DNA from: VMDH01 sp038108875
GTDB lineage: Bacteria; Pseudomonadota; Gammaproteobacteria; Magnimaribacterales; D2472
Length of the DNA stretch: 64,000 nt
Assembly: GCA_038108875.1 (NCBI GenBank)
Contig: JAYNII010000004.1
Span: forward strand, 1 to 64,000
Direction of reading: 5' to 3'
Part shown: piece by piece, positions 42,549 to 51,935 of the stretch
Layout of the letters: the number at the start of each line of letters is the position of its first letter
How positions within the stretch are numbered: the stretch's first letter is position 1
Notes under the pieces: generated by a model
Seen by the model: the letters and a program-made list of their open reading frames with translations, nothing else
The model's database searches: none
What the model was told of the DNA's origin: nothing
Made by a program: the position numbers and the translations under genes

Positions 42549-43792
42549 TGATTGATTCTGCTTATATTAGGGAAAATTCTGATCTTGTTCTCGAGAATCT
42601 TAAGTCTAGAGGCTATAAATTAGATATCAAAGGGTTTCTAGCTCTTGATGAAAATAAAAGATCCCTGCAACAATCCTTAGAAGTTTTGCAAGCTAAAAGA
42701 AATAAACTCTCTAAAGATTATGGAGAACTAAAGAAAACTGGTAAATCTACACAAGCATTAGATATCGAAATTAATCAGATTAAGACTTCAATCATTGATA
42801 AAGAATTGAAATATAAAGATGCTGAAGTTAAATTAAATTTATTTCTCAGTGATATACCAAATTTGGTAGCTGAAACTACACCAATTGGAAAAGATGCAAA
42901 TGCTAACCTTGTAATAAGAAGATCCTCTGAGCCTAAAATTAAGCATTCTCCCGATCATTTAGAAATCACATCTAAGATATCAACCGATATAGCAGCTAAA
43001 CTTGCAGGATCAAGATTCGCTGTTCTAGAAAATGAATTTGCTGCTTTGCAAAGAGCTTTAATTCAATTGATGTTAACTGAAGCTACCAAGAAGGGCTATA
43101 AAGAAATGTATGTACCCTTTATTGCAAATAGAGATTCTTTGTTTGGAACTGGTCAGTTACCAAAATTTGAAGAGGATTTATTTAAAATATCAGAAGATTA
43201 TTACCTAATACCCACTGCAGAAGTGCCTCTTACTAATTTACATAGAGACGAGATTATTGATTTATCAAAGGGTCCATTAAAATATACCGCTCATACTCCT
43301 TGTTTTAGATCTGAGGCTGGAAGTTATGGTAAAGATACTAGGGGATTAATTCGCCAACACCAATTTGAAAAAGTTGAAATTGTGCAAATAATAGATCCTG
43401 CTGATTCTTTTGCTGCACTTGAGGAAATGACTTCGCATGCTGAAAGCATATTAAAAATCTTGGATTTACCTTATCAGATCATTGAATTATGTTCTGGAGA
43501 TTTGGGTTTTTCAGCTGCAAAAACATATGATTTAGAAGTTTGGTTACCAAGCCAGGGAAAATTTAGAGAAATATCCTCGTGTTCAAATTGCCTAGACTTT
43601 CAGGCAAGAAGGGCAAAAATAAGATATAAGCAAGACGGAAAAATAAATTTTGTACACACTCTAAATGGCTCTGCATTAGCTGCCGGTAGGGCTTTGATAG
43701 CAGTTGTTGAAAATAATTTTCAACAAAGTGGAAAAATCAATATCCCAGAGGCGCTTAGAGACCTTATGAAACGAGATTTTATTGAAACCTAA
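42548..43792 (+). CDS. serS: Seryl-tRNA synthetase
   Basis: The product has 414 residues from the ATG 42548, which overlaps the crcB stop (ATGA). An upstream start at 42497 would lie within crcB. The N-terminal coiled-coil arm QSLEVLQAKRNKLSKDYGELKK is present, then class II motif 2 TPCFRSEAGSYGKDTRGLIRQHQF and motif 3 NGSALAAGRALIAVVEN. It charges tRNA-Ser. Order ftsK-lolA-crcB-serS is common in gammaproteobacteria. Confidence 0.97.
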   Translation: MIDSAYIRENSDLVLENLKSRGYKLDIKGFLALDENKRSLQQSLEVLQAKRNKLSKDYGELKKTGKSTQALDIEINQIKTSIIDKELKYKDAEVKLNLFLSDIPNLVAETTPIGKDANANLVIRRSSEPKIKHSPDHLEITSKISTDIAAKLAGSRFAVLENEFAALQRALIQLMLTEATKKGYKEMYVPFIANRDSLFGTGQLPKFEEDLFKISEDYYLIPTAEVPLTNLHRDEIIDLSKGPLKYTAHTPCFRSEAGSYGKDTRGLIRQHQFEKVEIVQIIDPADSFAALEEMTSHAESILKILDLPYQIIELCSGDLGFSAAKTYDLEVWLPSQGKFREISSCSNCLDFQARRAKIRYKQDGKINFVHTLNGSALAAGRALIAVVENNFQQSGKINIPEALRDLMKRDFIET

Positions 43793-43917
43793 CTTACTGA
43801 TTTAGGGATTTAATTTGGTAGCTTGTTGAAACCTAAAATAATTCACAGAATTGTAACTTTTAAGTTCCACCAAAAACATATAGAATCTAAATAGAAATTA
43901 ACTTAGAGGGATTTTCT

Positions 43918-46900
43918 ATGTATTCATTAAAAAGACTTTTATTTACCTGTCTTCTAGTCACTTTCCCTGTTTTCGCTGACGTTGATACTACTTCTGCTAT
44001 GAGAGGTACTGTGAATGTTGGTGGTGCTCAGGTTACGGTTACTTATGAACCTACTGGGACAACCAAGACAGCTACAGCCAGTGCAAACGGTAACTTTTCA
44101 CTTTCTTTCTTGCCAGTAGGGGGACCTTACACGGTTAAGATTAGTGCTCCAGGCTATGGGACAGAAACTGTGGATAATGTTTACCTTGTACTAAACGAAA
44201 CCACAAACGTATCTGCTAACCTGGTTTCCTCTTCTTCAGTTGAAGAAGTTGTTGTTACAGCAGCTAGAGGCGAAGCTAACATTAGAATAGGTACTGGTAC
44301 AACTTTGGATCGCAACGCTATGGATGGAGTTCCAACGATCAGCAGATCGGTTGCAGATTTTGCAAAATTAGATCCTAGGGTTTCCATCAATACTGGCTCT
44401 GCTAGAGACTCTGAAATTTCTGTGATGGGTGCTAACTCAAGATTCAATGATTTTTCAATTGATGGTATTAGCTTTAATGATCCTTTCGGTTTAAATAACA
44501 ATGGTTTTGGAACTATGAGAAACCCAATCTCTATGGACTTTGTTGACCAAATTTCAATTGATGTTACACCCTTTGATGTTTCTAGAGGTAACACAACCGG
44601 AGGTTCTATAGCAACAGTAACCAAGTCTGGATCGAACGATTTTCACGGTTCTTATTACACAACTAAAAGAGACCAAGACAATCTTGGTAAATTTAATGAT
44701 CAAAAATTTTCAACTTTTAGCGAAGAGATTACCTCCTGGACAATTTCTGGTCCAATTATTAAAGACAAACTCTTTCTATTCTTTGGGTACGAAGAATTTA
44801 CAGGCACCTCTCCAGTTTTATACGGTACTAAAGACAGCGGGGCGCCAAACCCAGCTGATACAGTAACGACAGCTATTGCAAATGAAATTGCTAATATTGC
44901 TAAAAATGTTTACGGATACGATCCAGGCCAAATCAATGGTGTTTCTTTCCCAGAAACCCAAGAACAGTACACAGCAAGGATTGATTGGTATATTAACGAT
45001 AATCATAGAGCGGTAGTTAATATCTCACGTTCTGAAGATGTTCAACCACAAAAATACAATTATGGTTCAACAGTATTTAGTAATAATTACTACATTAAAC
45101 CACCAGAAATTGATAGAGAATCTTTTACACTCTACAGTGATTGGAACGACCGTTTAAGAACCAAAATTAAATACACAACTTACGATATGTTTGAAGATGA
45201 TCGTTCAGTTGGTGATCCATTCTTCCCAGAGGCAAAAATCATAGTCGGCGAAGACGATGTATTCCTTGGTGGAGATAGATATCGCGGTGCTAACAGAATC
45301 GAAGCAAACTCTGAATATTGGACATTCAAAGCTGATTATGATTTAGGCGAACATCTCTTAACAGCCGGCTATGAAACTGAAGATTCTGATATTTATAACC
45401 TATTTATAGCTCGCTACAATGGAGAAGTAACTTTCAACTCAATTGCAGACTTTGCCGCAGGTAAATGGAGTTACTTAAGATTTAATACTCCTATTACTGG
45501 AGTTGAAGACGTAGATCTTGCTGCTGCAGATTTCAAAGTAGAAAAAGAAACCTTCTTCCTCCAAGACAAGTGGTACGTTAACGACGACCTAACCGTAGTC
45601 CTTGGAGTTAGATACGATCACGTATCTACCCCTACAGAAGCAAGACTAAATCCTAACTTCTTAGCTAGAAACGGTGTTCCTAATAATGCTAAATTTGATT
45701 ATGACAAGGTTCAACCAAGGGCTTCATTCACAATGAATGTTACCGATAGAGTTGCTGGATTGTTTGACAATATTGGAGTCGGCGTTATTGATGCAACCCT
45801 TAGAGGTGGATATGGACTCTTCCTTGGAAGAATCCCTAATGTTTGGTTTGGAAACCAATACTCTAGATCTGGTGGCGCTACCGATTATAGAACTTATTCA
45901 AGTTATAACAGTACCGTAGGTAATATGCCTGCAGCATCTGTTGCTGATCCTAGATTCTGGTGGGTTGGACCAACATCAAATTATGTTCTAAGAGGAGCAT
46001 ACTTTGGCGATGCTCAAGGTACCGATCCTAATTATGAGGGTCCATCATCCTGGAGATCTAACTTAGCTTTAGACTATGTCACTGAAAACGGCTATGAAAT
46101 TACTATTGAGTGGAACAAAGATGATGTAGAGAAAGGAATTTTCTACAAAGATCTTGGTCTCAATCCTACAGGTACTACACGAGCAGACGGAAGACCTGTT
46201 TATGGTTCCTCACCAGGTGATTTTTGGTTAACCAACACAGATCTTGGTGGAGCAGAAGCTTTTACTTACTCTGTAACTAAATCTTGGGGTGATCTCAAGG
46301 CTATGTTTGCGTACAGTACTGTTGACGCTACAGATGTTTACCCATTAACTTCTGCACAAGCAGAATCATCTTACGGCTATACCCAAAGATGGGATGGAGA
46401 AAATCTTAAAGATAGACCATCTAATTACATGATAGACGACAAGTTTATCTTTGCTCTTGATTACACTACACAAATATTTGGTAATAACGACACTAGATTC
46501 TCATTGATCTATGTTGCTAAATCTGGAGAAAGATACAGTGTAACTTTTGACGAAGTTGGTTATAACTCAGTTGGTGGAAGTAACAGATTCTATTCTGATT
46601 ACTCGCTTGCTTACATTCCAACTGGAGCGTCTGATCCTAATGTGGTCTTTGCTTCACCGGCTGTAGCCCAAGCAGTAATGGATCACATCAACAGAACTGG
46701 GTTAGCTAATTACAAAGGTACCTACGCACCTAGAAATGCTTTCCAAGGACCAGATTACAGAAGATTAGATTTAAGAATTACTCAAGATTTTGGTCTATGG
46801 AGAGATCATAAGCTCACCGTTTACCTAGATGTGCTTAATCTTTTAAATCTATTAGACAACGATAAAGGAGTTGTTCGTGAATACTCCTTCAATAATTCTG

Positions 46901-47049
46901 CTCAAATTGTTTTGGGTGGATCTAGAGGATATGACTCAGAAGGCAGATACCTTATTGCTGGAGTGGATCCTGATGATAGCTTGAATGTTATTAACTACAA
47001 TGGTCAATCTGTATGGCAGATGAACCTTGGATTTAAGTATTCATTCTAA
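43918..47049 (+). CDS. TonB-dependent receptor, Oar-like, with carboxypeptidase-regulatory domain
   Basis: A 1043-residue outer-membrane receptor with a signal peptide (MYSLKRLLFTCLLVTFPVFA). An N-terminal CarboxypepD_reg-like domain spans about 20-100 (GGAQVTVTYEPTGTTKTATASANGNFSLS). The plug starts with VEEVVVTAARGEANI and RNAMDGVPTISRSVADFAKLDPR. A 22-strand barrel would follow, ending WQMNLGFKYSF. It imports large molecules using TonB energy; Oar-like members often take up peptides or polysaccharides, though substrate is unknown. It is preceded by a GAGGG site and followed by its own terminator, so it is a monocistronic, probably highly expressed gene. Confidence 0.93.
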   Translation: MYSLKRLLFTCLLVTFPVFADVDTTSAMRGTVNVGGAQVTVTYEPTGTTKTATASANGNFSLSFLPVGGPYTVKISAPGYGTETVDNVYLVLNETTNVSANLVSSSSVEEVVVTAARGEANIRIGTGTTLDRNAMDGVPTISRSVADFAKLDPRVSINTGSARDSEISVMGANSRFNDFSIDGISFNDPFGLNNNGFGTMRNPISMDFVDQISIDVTPFDVSRGNTTGGSIATVTKSGSNDFHGSYYTTKRDQDNLGKFNDQKFSTFSEEITSWTISGPIIKDKLFLFFGYEEFTGTSPVLYGTKDSGAPNPADTVTTAIANEIANIAKNVYGYDPGQINGVSFPETQEQYTARIDWYINDNHRAVVNISRSEDVQPQKYNYGSTVFSNNYYIKPPEIDRESFTLYSDWNDRLRTKIKYTTYDMFEDDRSVGDPFFPEAKIIVGEDDVFLGGDRYRGANRIEANSEYWTFKADYDLGEHLLTAGYETEDSDIYNLFIARYNGEVTFNSIADFAAGKWSYLRFNTPITGVEDVDLAAADFKVEKETFFLQDKWYVNDDLTVVLGVRYDHVSTPTEARLNPNFLARNGVPNNAKFDYDKVQPRASFTMNVTDRVAGLFDNIGVGVIDATLRGGYGLFLGRIPNVWFGNQYSRSGGATDYRTYSSYNSTVGNMPAASVADPRFWWVGPTSNYVLRGAYFGDAQGTDPNYEGPSSWRSNLALDYVTENGYEITIEWNKDDVEKGIFYKDLGLNPTGTTRADGRPVYGSSPGDFWLTNTDLGGAEAFTYSVTKSWGDLKAMFAYSTVDATDVYPLTSAQAESSYGYTQRWDGENLKDRPSNYMIDDKFIFALDYTTQIFGNNDTRFSLIYVAKSGERYSVTFDEVGYNSVGGSNRFYSDYSLAYIPTGASDPNVVFASPAVAQAVMDHINRTGLANYKGTYAPRNAFQGPDYRRLDLRITQDFGLWRDHKLTVYLDVLNLLNLLDNDKGVVREYSFNNSAQIVLGGSRGYDSEGRYLIAGVDPDDSLNVINYNGQSVWQMNLGFKYSF

Positions 47050-47065
47050 GCTAATTTAAACTTTC

Positions 47066-47097
47066 AAAAAGGGCGGGTTTTTCCGCCCTTTTTTTTG
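47066..47097 (+). terminator. Rho-independent terminator after the TonB receptor
   Basis: AAAAAGGGCGG pairs with CCGCCCTTTTT around a short T-rich loop and is followed by further T residues. A stem of up to 11 bp makes this the strongest hairpin in the window. It starts 17 bases after the receptor stop, in a clean position to end that transcript, and the next gene starts 10 bases after it. Confidence 0.9.
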
Positions 47098-47107
47098 TAG
47101 AATAGGT

Positions 47108-48016
47108 GTGGTGAATAGTTATGAAATACCTCAAATATCCTTTGAGTTAATAAAACAAAAAAATCTTTTTGCTATTGAACAATTGACTCATGCCTTGCAG
47201 AATCATGGCTTTGTTACTTTTACCGATCATGGTATAAAGGATTCTCTTTTGGAGGATGCTTACTCTGTCAGTAAAGAATTTTTTTCTCTTCCAAAAGATA
47301 TTAAACAAAACTACTCGAGGCCTGACACTGGTGGCGCTCGAGGCTATACCCAGTTTGGAAAAGAAACTGCAGTCGGTGAATCAGTAGCAGATTTAAAAGA
47401 ATTTTGGCATCACGGCCCTGAAATAGATGAGTCATATGATCCTCGTATTAGAGAGAATTTACCTATTAAGGAGCTCACGAAATTTAATCAGGTTTGTACA
47501 GCATTGTTTAAAGAATTGCATATCTTAGGCATGTCAGTTTTGCAATCTATTGCACTAATACTCAATAAACAGGAAAGTTTTTTTGATCCATGGGTTGCAA
47601 AAGGAAATTCTGTTTTAAGATTAATTCACTATCCTCCAGTTGAGGATAAAACCAATTTACTGAGAGCTAGAGCACATGCTGATATTAATCTTATTACCTT
47701 ATTGGTGGGGGCTGAGGAATCTGGCTTAGAAGTTCAGCATAAAGATGGAAGTTGGATTCCAATCGAAGCTGCCTCTAAAAGCATAGTATGTAATATTGGT
47801 GATATGATGCAATTAGTCACACGTGGCCAATTAAAAAGCACAATTCATAGGGTGGTTGATTACAATCTTGGCGACCCAAAACCTAGATATTCAATTCCTT
47901 TTTTTCTTCATCCATCTCCAGAAGTAATTTTAAGATCCATAGTTGACGACTCTAATGAAACCGTCTCTGCTCATGATTTTCTTGAGGAGAGAATAAGACA
48001 AATTAAACTTTACTAA
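47108..48016 (+). CDS. 2-oxoglutarate/Fe(II)-dependent oxygenase, isopenicillin-N-synthase family
   Basis: A 302-residue protein starting at a GTG (47108); a neighbouring GTG at 47111 is equally possible. N-terminal DIOX_N-like region with HGFVTFTDHGI, and C-terminal double-stranded helix with the Fe ligands in ARAHADINLITLLV (HxD) and STIHRVV, then PRYSIPFFLHP (RxS for 2-oxoglutarate). All metal and cosubstrate residues are present. It would hydroxylate or desaturate a small molecule. Substrate cannot be assigned. Confidence 0.88.
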   Translation: MVNSYEIPQISFELIKQKNLFAIEQLTHALQNHGFVTFTDHGIKDSLLEDAYSVSKEFFSLPKDIKQNYSRPDTGGARGYTQFGKETAVGESVADLKEFWHHGPEIDESYDPRIRENLPIKELTKFNQVCTALFKELHILGMSVLQSIALILNKQESFFDPWVAKGNSVLRLIHYPPVEDKTNLLRARAHADINLITLLVGAEESGLEVQHKDGSWIPIEAASKSIVCNIGDMMQLVTRGQLKSTIHRVVDYNLGDPKPRYSIPFFLHPSPEVILRSIVDDSNETVSAHDFLEERIRQIKLY

Positions 48017-48020
48017 TATT

Positions 48021-49277
48021 ATGAACGCGACTTTAATTCTTCAAATCACCTTAGGCTTTATTGGTTTAACCTTATTAGCAGTTCCATTATCTGCAAAAAA
48101 ATCTGCTATCAATTATCGACACATACTTATTGCTATAGTTTTTCAAATCATCCTTGCTTTTGCTCTTATTAAAGTACCATTTATTATAAAAATATTTTCC
48201 TATCTTTCCGAAGGGGTTATTGCTTTACAAGCTGCTACTACTCAAGGCACTACATTTGTATTTGGCTATTTAGGAGGAGGGTCAGCTCCATTCATGGATG
48301 GAGGAAGCGGATCTTCTTTAATTTTTGCTTTTGGAATATTGCCTCTAATTGTTGTTATGTCGTGCATAACAGCATTATTATGGTTTTGGAAAGTTCTCCC
48401 ATTTGTTATCAGAGGATTCTCAAAAGTTTTTGAAAAATTATTCAATATTGGTGGTCCAATTGGCTTAGGCGCCACTGCTAATATTATTATGGGGCAAGTG
48501 GAAGCACCTTTGCTGGTCAGACCCTATCTCAGCAAAATGACTAAAAAAGAGTTGCTTATCCTCATGACAGCTGGAATGTCGACAGTTTCAGGCTCAATCA
48601 TGATTGCTTTGGTAATGATGCTTCAACCTCAGTTTGTAGATGTTAACCTAATACAGCATCTCATTACTGCTTCTATCTTATCTATACCTGCTGCCATTAT
48701 GTATTCAAATATAATGATTCCCTCCAACGAGGCTACTGAATTTGATGCAGACGCTGTACCTAAAATTTATGAAAGTTCAATGGATGCGATTACCAGAGGC
48801 ACAAGAGATGGTCTAGAAATTGCCTTAAACGTAGGAGCCATTTTGATCGCTTTTATTGCCTTGGTCTCACTTGCAGATTCAATATTGGGCTTATTACCCT
48901 CAGTAGGGGATGCACCCCTCTCGCTGCAAAGAATTTTAGGCTGGATCTTTGCACCGATTGTATGGTTGATGGGTGTACCTTGGTCTGAATCCATTGAAGC
49001 AGGAAAACTGTTGGGAATAAAAACTGCACTGAATGAGTTTGTTGCTTATGCCCAGTTAGCTGTAATAGAAGATGGGCTATTATCTGAGCGTACAAAATTG
49101 ATTACTCTCTATGGATTATGTGGATTTGCTAATTTTTCTTCCGTAGGAATACTTGTTTCTGGAATTGGGGCAATGTCACCTGAAAGAAAAAAAGATCTAA
49201 TTGATATTTCAATCAAAGCCTTAGTTGGCGCAACCCTGGCTTCTTGTATGACAGGCCTAGTTATCGGAATATTCTAA
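48021..49277 (+). CDS. NupC-family concentrative nucleoside transporter
   Basis: A 418-residue membrane protein with a CNT signature: SGSSLIFAFGILPLIVVMSCITALLWFW, GLGATANIIMGQVEAPLLVRPYL, MTAGMSTVSGSIMIALV, and GFANFSSVGILVSGIG. These hold the nucleoside and Na+ (or H+) site. It imports nucleosides as C, N and P source. It could use the sodium gradient built by the OadGAB pump. The gene follows the 2OG oxygenase by 4 bases and overlaps the convergent tspO by 4. Confidence 0.93.
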   Translation: MNATLILQITLGFIGLTLLAVPLSAKKSAINYRHILIAIVFQIILAFALIKVPFIIKIFSYLSEGVIALQAATTQGTTFVFGYLGGGSAPFMDGGSGSSLIFAFGILPLIVVMSCITALLWFWKVLPFVIRGFSKVFEKLFNIGGPIGLGATANIIMGQVEAPLLVRPYLSKMTKKELLILMTAGMSTVSGSIMIALVMMLQPQFVDVNLIQHLITASILSIPAAIMYSNIMIPSNEATEFDADAVPKIYESSMDAITRGTRDGLEIALNVGAILIAFIALVSLADSILGLLPSVGDAPLSLQRILGWIFAPIVWLMGVPWSESIEAGKLLGIKTALNEFVAYAQLAVIEDGLLSERTKLITLYGLCGFANFSSVGILVSGIGAMSPERKKDLIDISIKALVGATLASCMTGLVIGIF

Positions 49278-49693
49278 TTAAGAATCACAATTCCTGCGTT
49301 TAGATAGGTTGCAAAACCTAACCATAGCAAATAAGGTAGGTACAATAACCTATCGCCCGTCCTCAATTCTTTTAAGATAAAGATATTAACTCCTATCAAT
49401 AATAATATATCCAGAAGAGCAATTGCGGGAAGATGCCATGCAAAAAATAACCATGACCAGATTCCATTTAGAAAAAGCTGAATGATAAAAGGCATGGATA
49501 TTATTTTGTAATTTCTATAACTCACTATGGCCATTAAAAAATACAAAATTGGCCACACAATTCCAAACACATATCCTGGCGGATTTAAAGGAGCTTTATT
49601 TAGGGAAAAATACCAGTTATCAATTTGCGCACTTGAAAGGGAAGCTCCAACAAAAGTGATGATGACTAAAATTGGAAGTATTATCTTTTGCAA
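49274..49693 (-). CDS. tspO: TspO/MBR-family tryptophan-rich sensory protein
   Basis: A 139-residue five-helix protein. Family markers are the NWYFSLNKAPLNPPGYVFGIVWPILYFLMAI region and NGIWSWLFFAWHLPAIALLDI. TspO binds porphyrins and cholesterol-like ligands and modulates light/oxygen responses in photoheterotrophs. The start is TTG 49693, directly after the stop of the upstream small gene; no ATG fits better. The small gene and KAS III precede it on the same strand. Confidence 0.9.
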   Translation of the reverse strand: MQKIILPILVIITFVGASLSSAQIDNWYFSLNKAPLNPPGYVFGIVWPILYFLMAIVSYRNYKIISMPFIIQLFLNGIWSWLFFAWHLPAIALLDILLLIGVNIFILKELRTGDRLLYLPYLLWLGFATYLNAGIVILN

Positions 49694-49831
49694 TTAAAAG
49701 TAGCGGGCAAAAGGACCAAGAATTTTTTTAATGATGCTTGAACCCGAGGGTTTAGCTTCGCTAAAGATATAAAGAGCACTAAATGCAAAAGCCAAGATAA
49801 AAACTATGAAAGCGTCGTAATGTTCCCACAT
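49694..49831 (-). CDS. 45-residue membrane peptide before tspO
   Basis: The frame starts with ATG 49831 and its stop codon (TAA) touches the TTG start of tspO, so translation is probably coupled. The product MWEHYDAFIVFILAFAFSAL then YIFSEAKPSG and a basic C-terminal tail IIKKILGPFARYF is a single membrane helix with an amphipathic end. It lies 30 bases after the KAS III gene. No family recognised; a partner of TspO is a reasonable guess only. Confidence 0.6.
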   Translation of the reverse strand: MWEHYDAFIVFILAFAFSALYIFSEAKPSGSSIIKKILGPFARYF

Positions 49832-49860
49832 TTTTTTATTATAGCAATTTTAAAAATTTA

Positions 49861-50970
49861 TTAGCACTTCTCAAGAATAATTGATCCAACAGAATATCCC
49901 CCTCCAAAAGAGCAAATTAATGCTTTGTCATTGGGTTGGAGGTCGCGATGATAATGAAAACTTATAATTGATCCAGCTGAGGCTGTATTGGCAAATTCTT
50001 GAATAACATTAGGTGCTTTTTTTGCGTCAGCTTCTTTACCTAAAAGCTTCAACATAATGAATTCGTTCATTTTAATGTTAGCTTGATGAAGGAAGAATTG
50101 CTTTACATCTTGAGGAGTCATACTATTTTCAGAAAGATGATTTTGAATAATGTCTGCAACCATTGGGCTTACCTCTTTAAAAACCCTTCTACCATTTTGA
50201 TTCACTCTTAATGCGGCTTCTTCGTAAGTATGATTTTCAATAGCATTTATAAAACCAAAGTCATTTCTTAAGTTATTTGAAAATTTAGTAATTAGCTTAT
50301 TACTTATGATTTTATAGGAATCTTTGGATGGTTTAGAACTCACAACAACAGCTGTACACACATCCCCAAAGATAAAATGGGTTTCTCTTGATTTATGATT
50401 GTTGTGAGCAGTAGTAATCTCAGGATTGATCACCAAGATAGTTTCAGCTTTTCCAGCATTAATATCTGCATAGGCATTAGATATACCAAAGGTTGTCGAT
50501 GAACATGCCATCATCATATCGTAGGCATAACCCTCAATACCTAATGCATTTTGTACCTCTATTGATATAGCAGGATAAGCTCTTTGAATGTTTGCACAGG
50601 AAACAATTACTGCATCAACTTCGTCAGCTGAAATTGCAGCATTTGTTAAAGCATCTTGAGCTGCTAACACACTAACCTCAGCAGTGAAAGATAGTTCTTC
50701 AGTTGTTCTGTGAGGAATAACTGGATGCATAAAATTTGGATCTAAAAGATGATCTTTCTCAATTACGTATCTACTTTGTATGCCTGATGCGCCTTCGATA
50801 AATTCACTTGATGAATGGCTTAGTGGTTGAATTTCTCCTGCTTTAATTGCATTAATATTCTCTTGGTTAAATTTATCAACGTAACTATTGTAAGAAGCCA
50901 CCAGCTCATCGTTAGTAACTTTATAGGGAGGTACCCAAATACCTGTTCCATTTATATAAACGTCTTTCAT
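49861..50970 (-). CDS. 3-oxoacyl-ACP synthase III (KAS III/FabH-like)
   Basis: A 369-residue condensing enzyme. The triad is visible: Cys in MMACSSTTFGISN, His in FFLHQANIKMNEFI, Asn in FANTASAGSIISFH. It is about 50 residues longer than typical FabH because of an inserted segment near residues 35-90, as in the FabH-like subgroup used in specialised lipid or polyene synthesis. It would join an acyl-CoA starter to malonyl-ACP. No acyl carrier gene is adjacent, so the product chain is unknown. Confidence 0.88.
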   Translation of the reverse strand: MKDVYINGTGIWVPPYKVTNDELVASYNSYVDKFNQENINAIKAGEIQPLSHSSSEFIEGASGIQSRYVIEKDHLLDPNFMHPVIPHRTTEELSFTAEVSVLAAQDALTNAAISADEVDAVIVSCANIQRAYPAISIEVQNALGIEGYAYDMMMACSSTTFGISNAYADINAGKAETILVINPEITTAHNNHKSRETHFIFGDVCTAVVVSSKPSKDSYKIISNKLITKFSNNLRNDFGFINAIENHTYEEAALRVNQNGRRVFKEVSPMVADIIQNHLSENSMTPQDVKQFFLHQANIKMNEFIMLKLLGKEADAKKAPNVIQEFANTASAGSIISFHYHRDLQPNDKALICSFGGGYSVGSIILEKC

Positions 50971-51011
50971 TAATAGATACTCTGAAAATTAACATGTTAT
51001 TCTAAGCATTT

Positions 51012-51935
51012 ATGGAACAGATATCAGTAATTACAAATAATAAAAACACATTTAATGTAGCTCATTATCCGGCCCAATCTAACCCAATTGCTGTCATGCA
51101 AATTCTTCATGGGATGGCTGAACATCAACGCCGTTACCTCAATTTTATTGAGTACCTAAATGAACAAGGGATTAGTGTATTTATACATGATCATCTTGGT
51201 CACGGTAATAGAGTAGTGGATCAAAAGTTATTAGGTTACTTTGCTAAAAATGATGGTTGGAATGAAGTTATAAACGATGCTGTACTTGTTACTAATACTG
51301 TTAAAAGTTTGTACCCCCACATCCCCTTAATTCTTTTTGGTCATAGCATGGGATCATTTGTTGCCTTTTCAGTAATAGAGAAATTTAATTTCTATGATTC
51401 ATGCATACTTTCTGGAACCTCGAAACCTTCAAAATTCCTGCTATTGTTGCAAAAGTTAATCCTAAGTAATGAGGTTAAAAAACACGGGTTGGAAGGATAT
51501 AGTCAGAAAATTGACCAGCTAATATTTGGAGGCTTCAATAAGCAAATTAAGGACGCTACCACTGCTCATGACTGGTTATCTCATAACAAAGAATCCGTTG
51601 CTGATTACCTTAATGATCCATTGTGTGGATTCATGGTTACAAATGCTTTGTGGATAGACTTAGCTAACGCGATTAATCAAATTTATAGATCTGAATCATT
51701 AAAATCTATAAACCCAAAACTACCAATTCTGCTTTTGGCAGGATATCAAGATCCAGTTGGAAACAATGGTAAAGGTCCAACTCAAATTAATAAACTTTTA
51801 AAAAAATACCAAAAAAATGTTGAATTGGAGTTATTTGAAAATATGCGACATGAGACACTCAATGAACTCAATAATTCTTTGGTTTACGATCGAATTTACG
51901 CTTATATAATGAAACATCATGGAACTAAAGAATAA
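51012..51935 (+). CDS. Alpha/beta hydrolase, monoacylglycerol-lipase-like
   Basis: A 307-residue serine hydrolase. The nucleophile elbow GHSMGS is central, ILHGMAEHQRRY is the oxyanion HG motif of the MGL/lysophospholipase (hydrolase_4) group, and MRHETLNE carries the likely catalytic His; an Asp lies in LAGYQDPVGNNG. It would release fatty acids from monoacylglycerols or lysolipids. It overlaps the SDR downstream by 17 bases. Confidence 0.88.
   Translation: MEQISVITNNKNTFNVAHYPAQSNPIAVMQILHGMAEHQRRYLNFIEYLNEQGISVFIHDHLGHGNRVVDQKLLGYFAKNDGWNEVINDAVLVTNTVKSLYPHIPLILFGHSMGSFVAFSVIEKFNFYDSCILSGTSKPSKFLLLLQKLILSNEVKKHGLEGYSQKIDQLIFGGFNKQIKDATTAHDWLSHNKESVADYLNDPLCGFMVTNALWIDLANAINQIYRSESLKSINPKLPILLLAGYQDPVGNNGKGPTQINKLLKKYQKNVELELFENMRHETLNELNNSLVYDRIYAYIMKHHGTKE

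Noticed and set aside
44181..44624. A 147-residue antisense frame in the TonB receptor gene
   Set aside because: It sits inside the plug region of a clear receptor gene; the length comes from the receptor's codon use.
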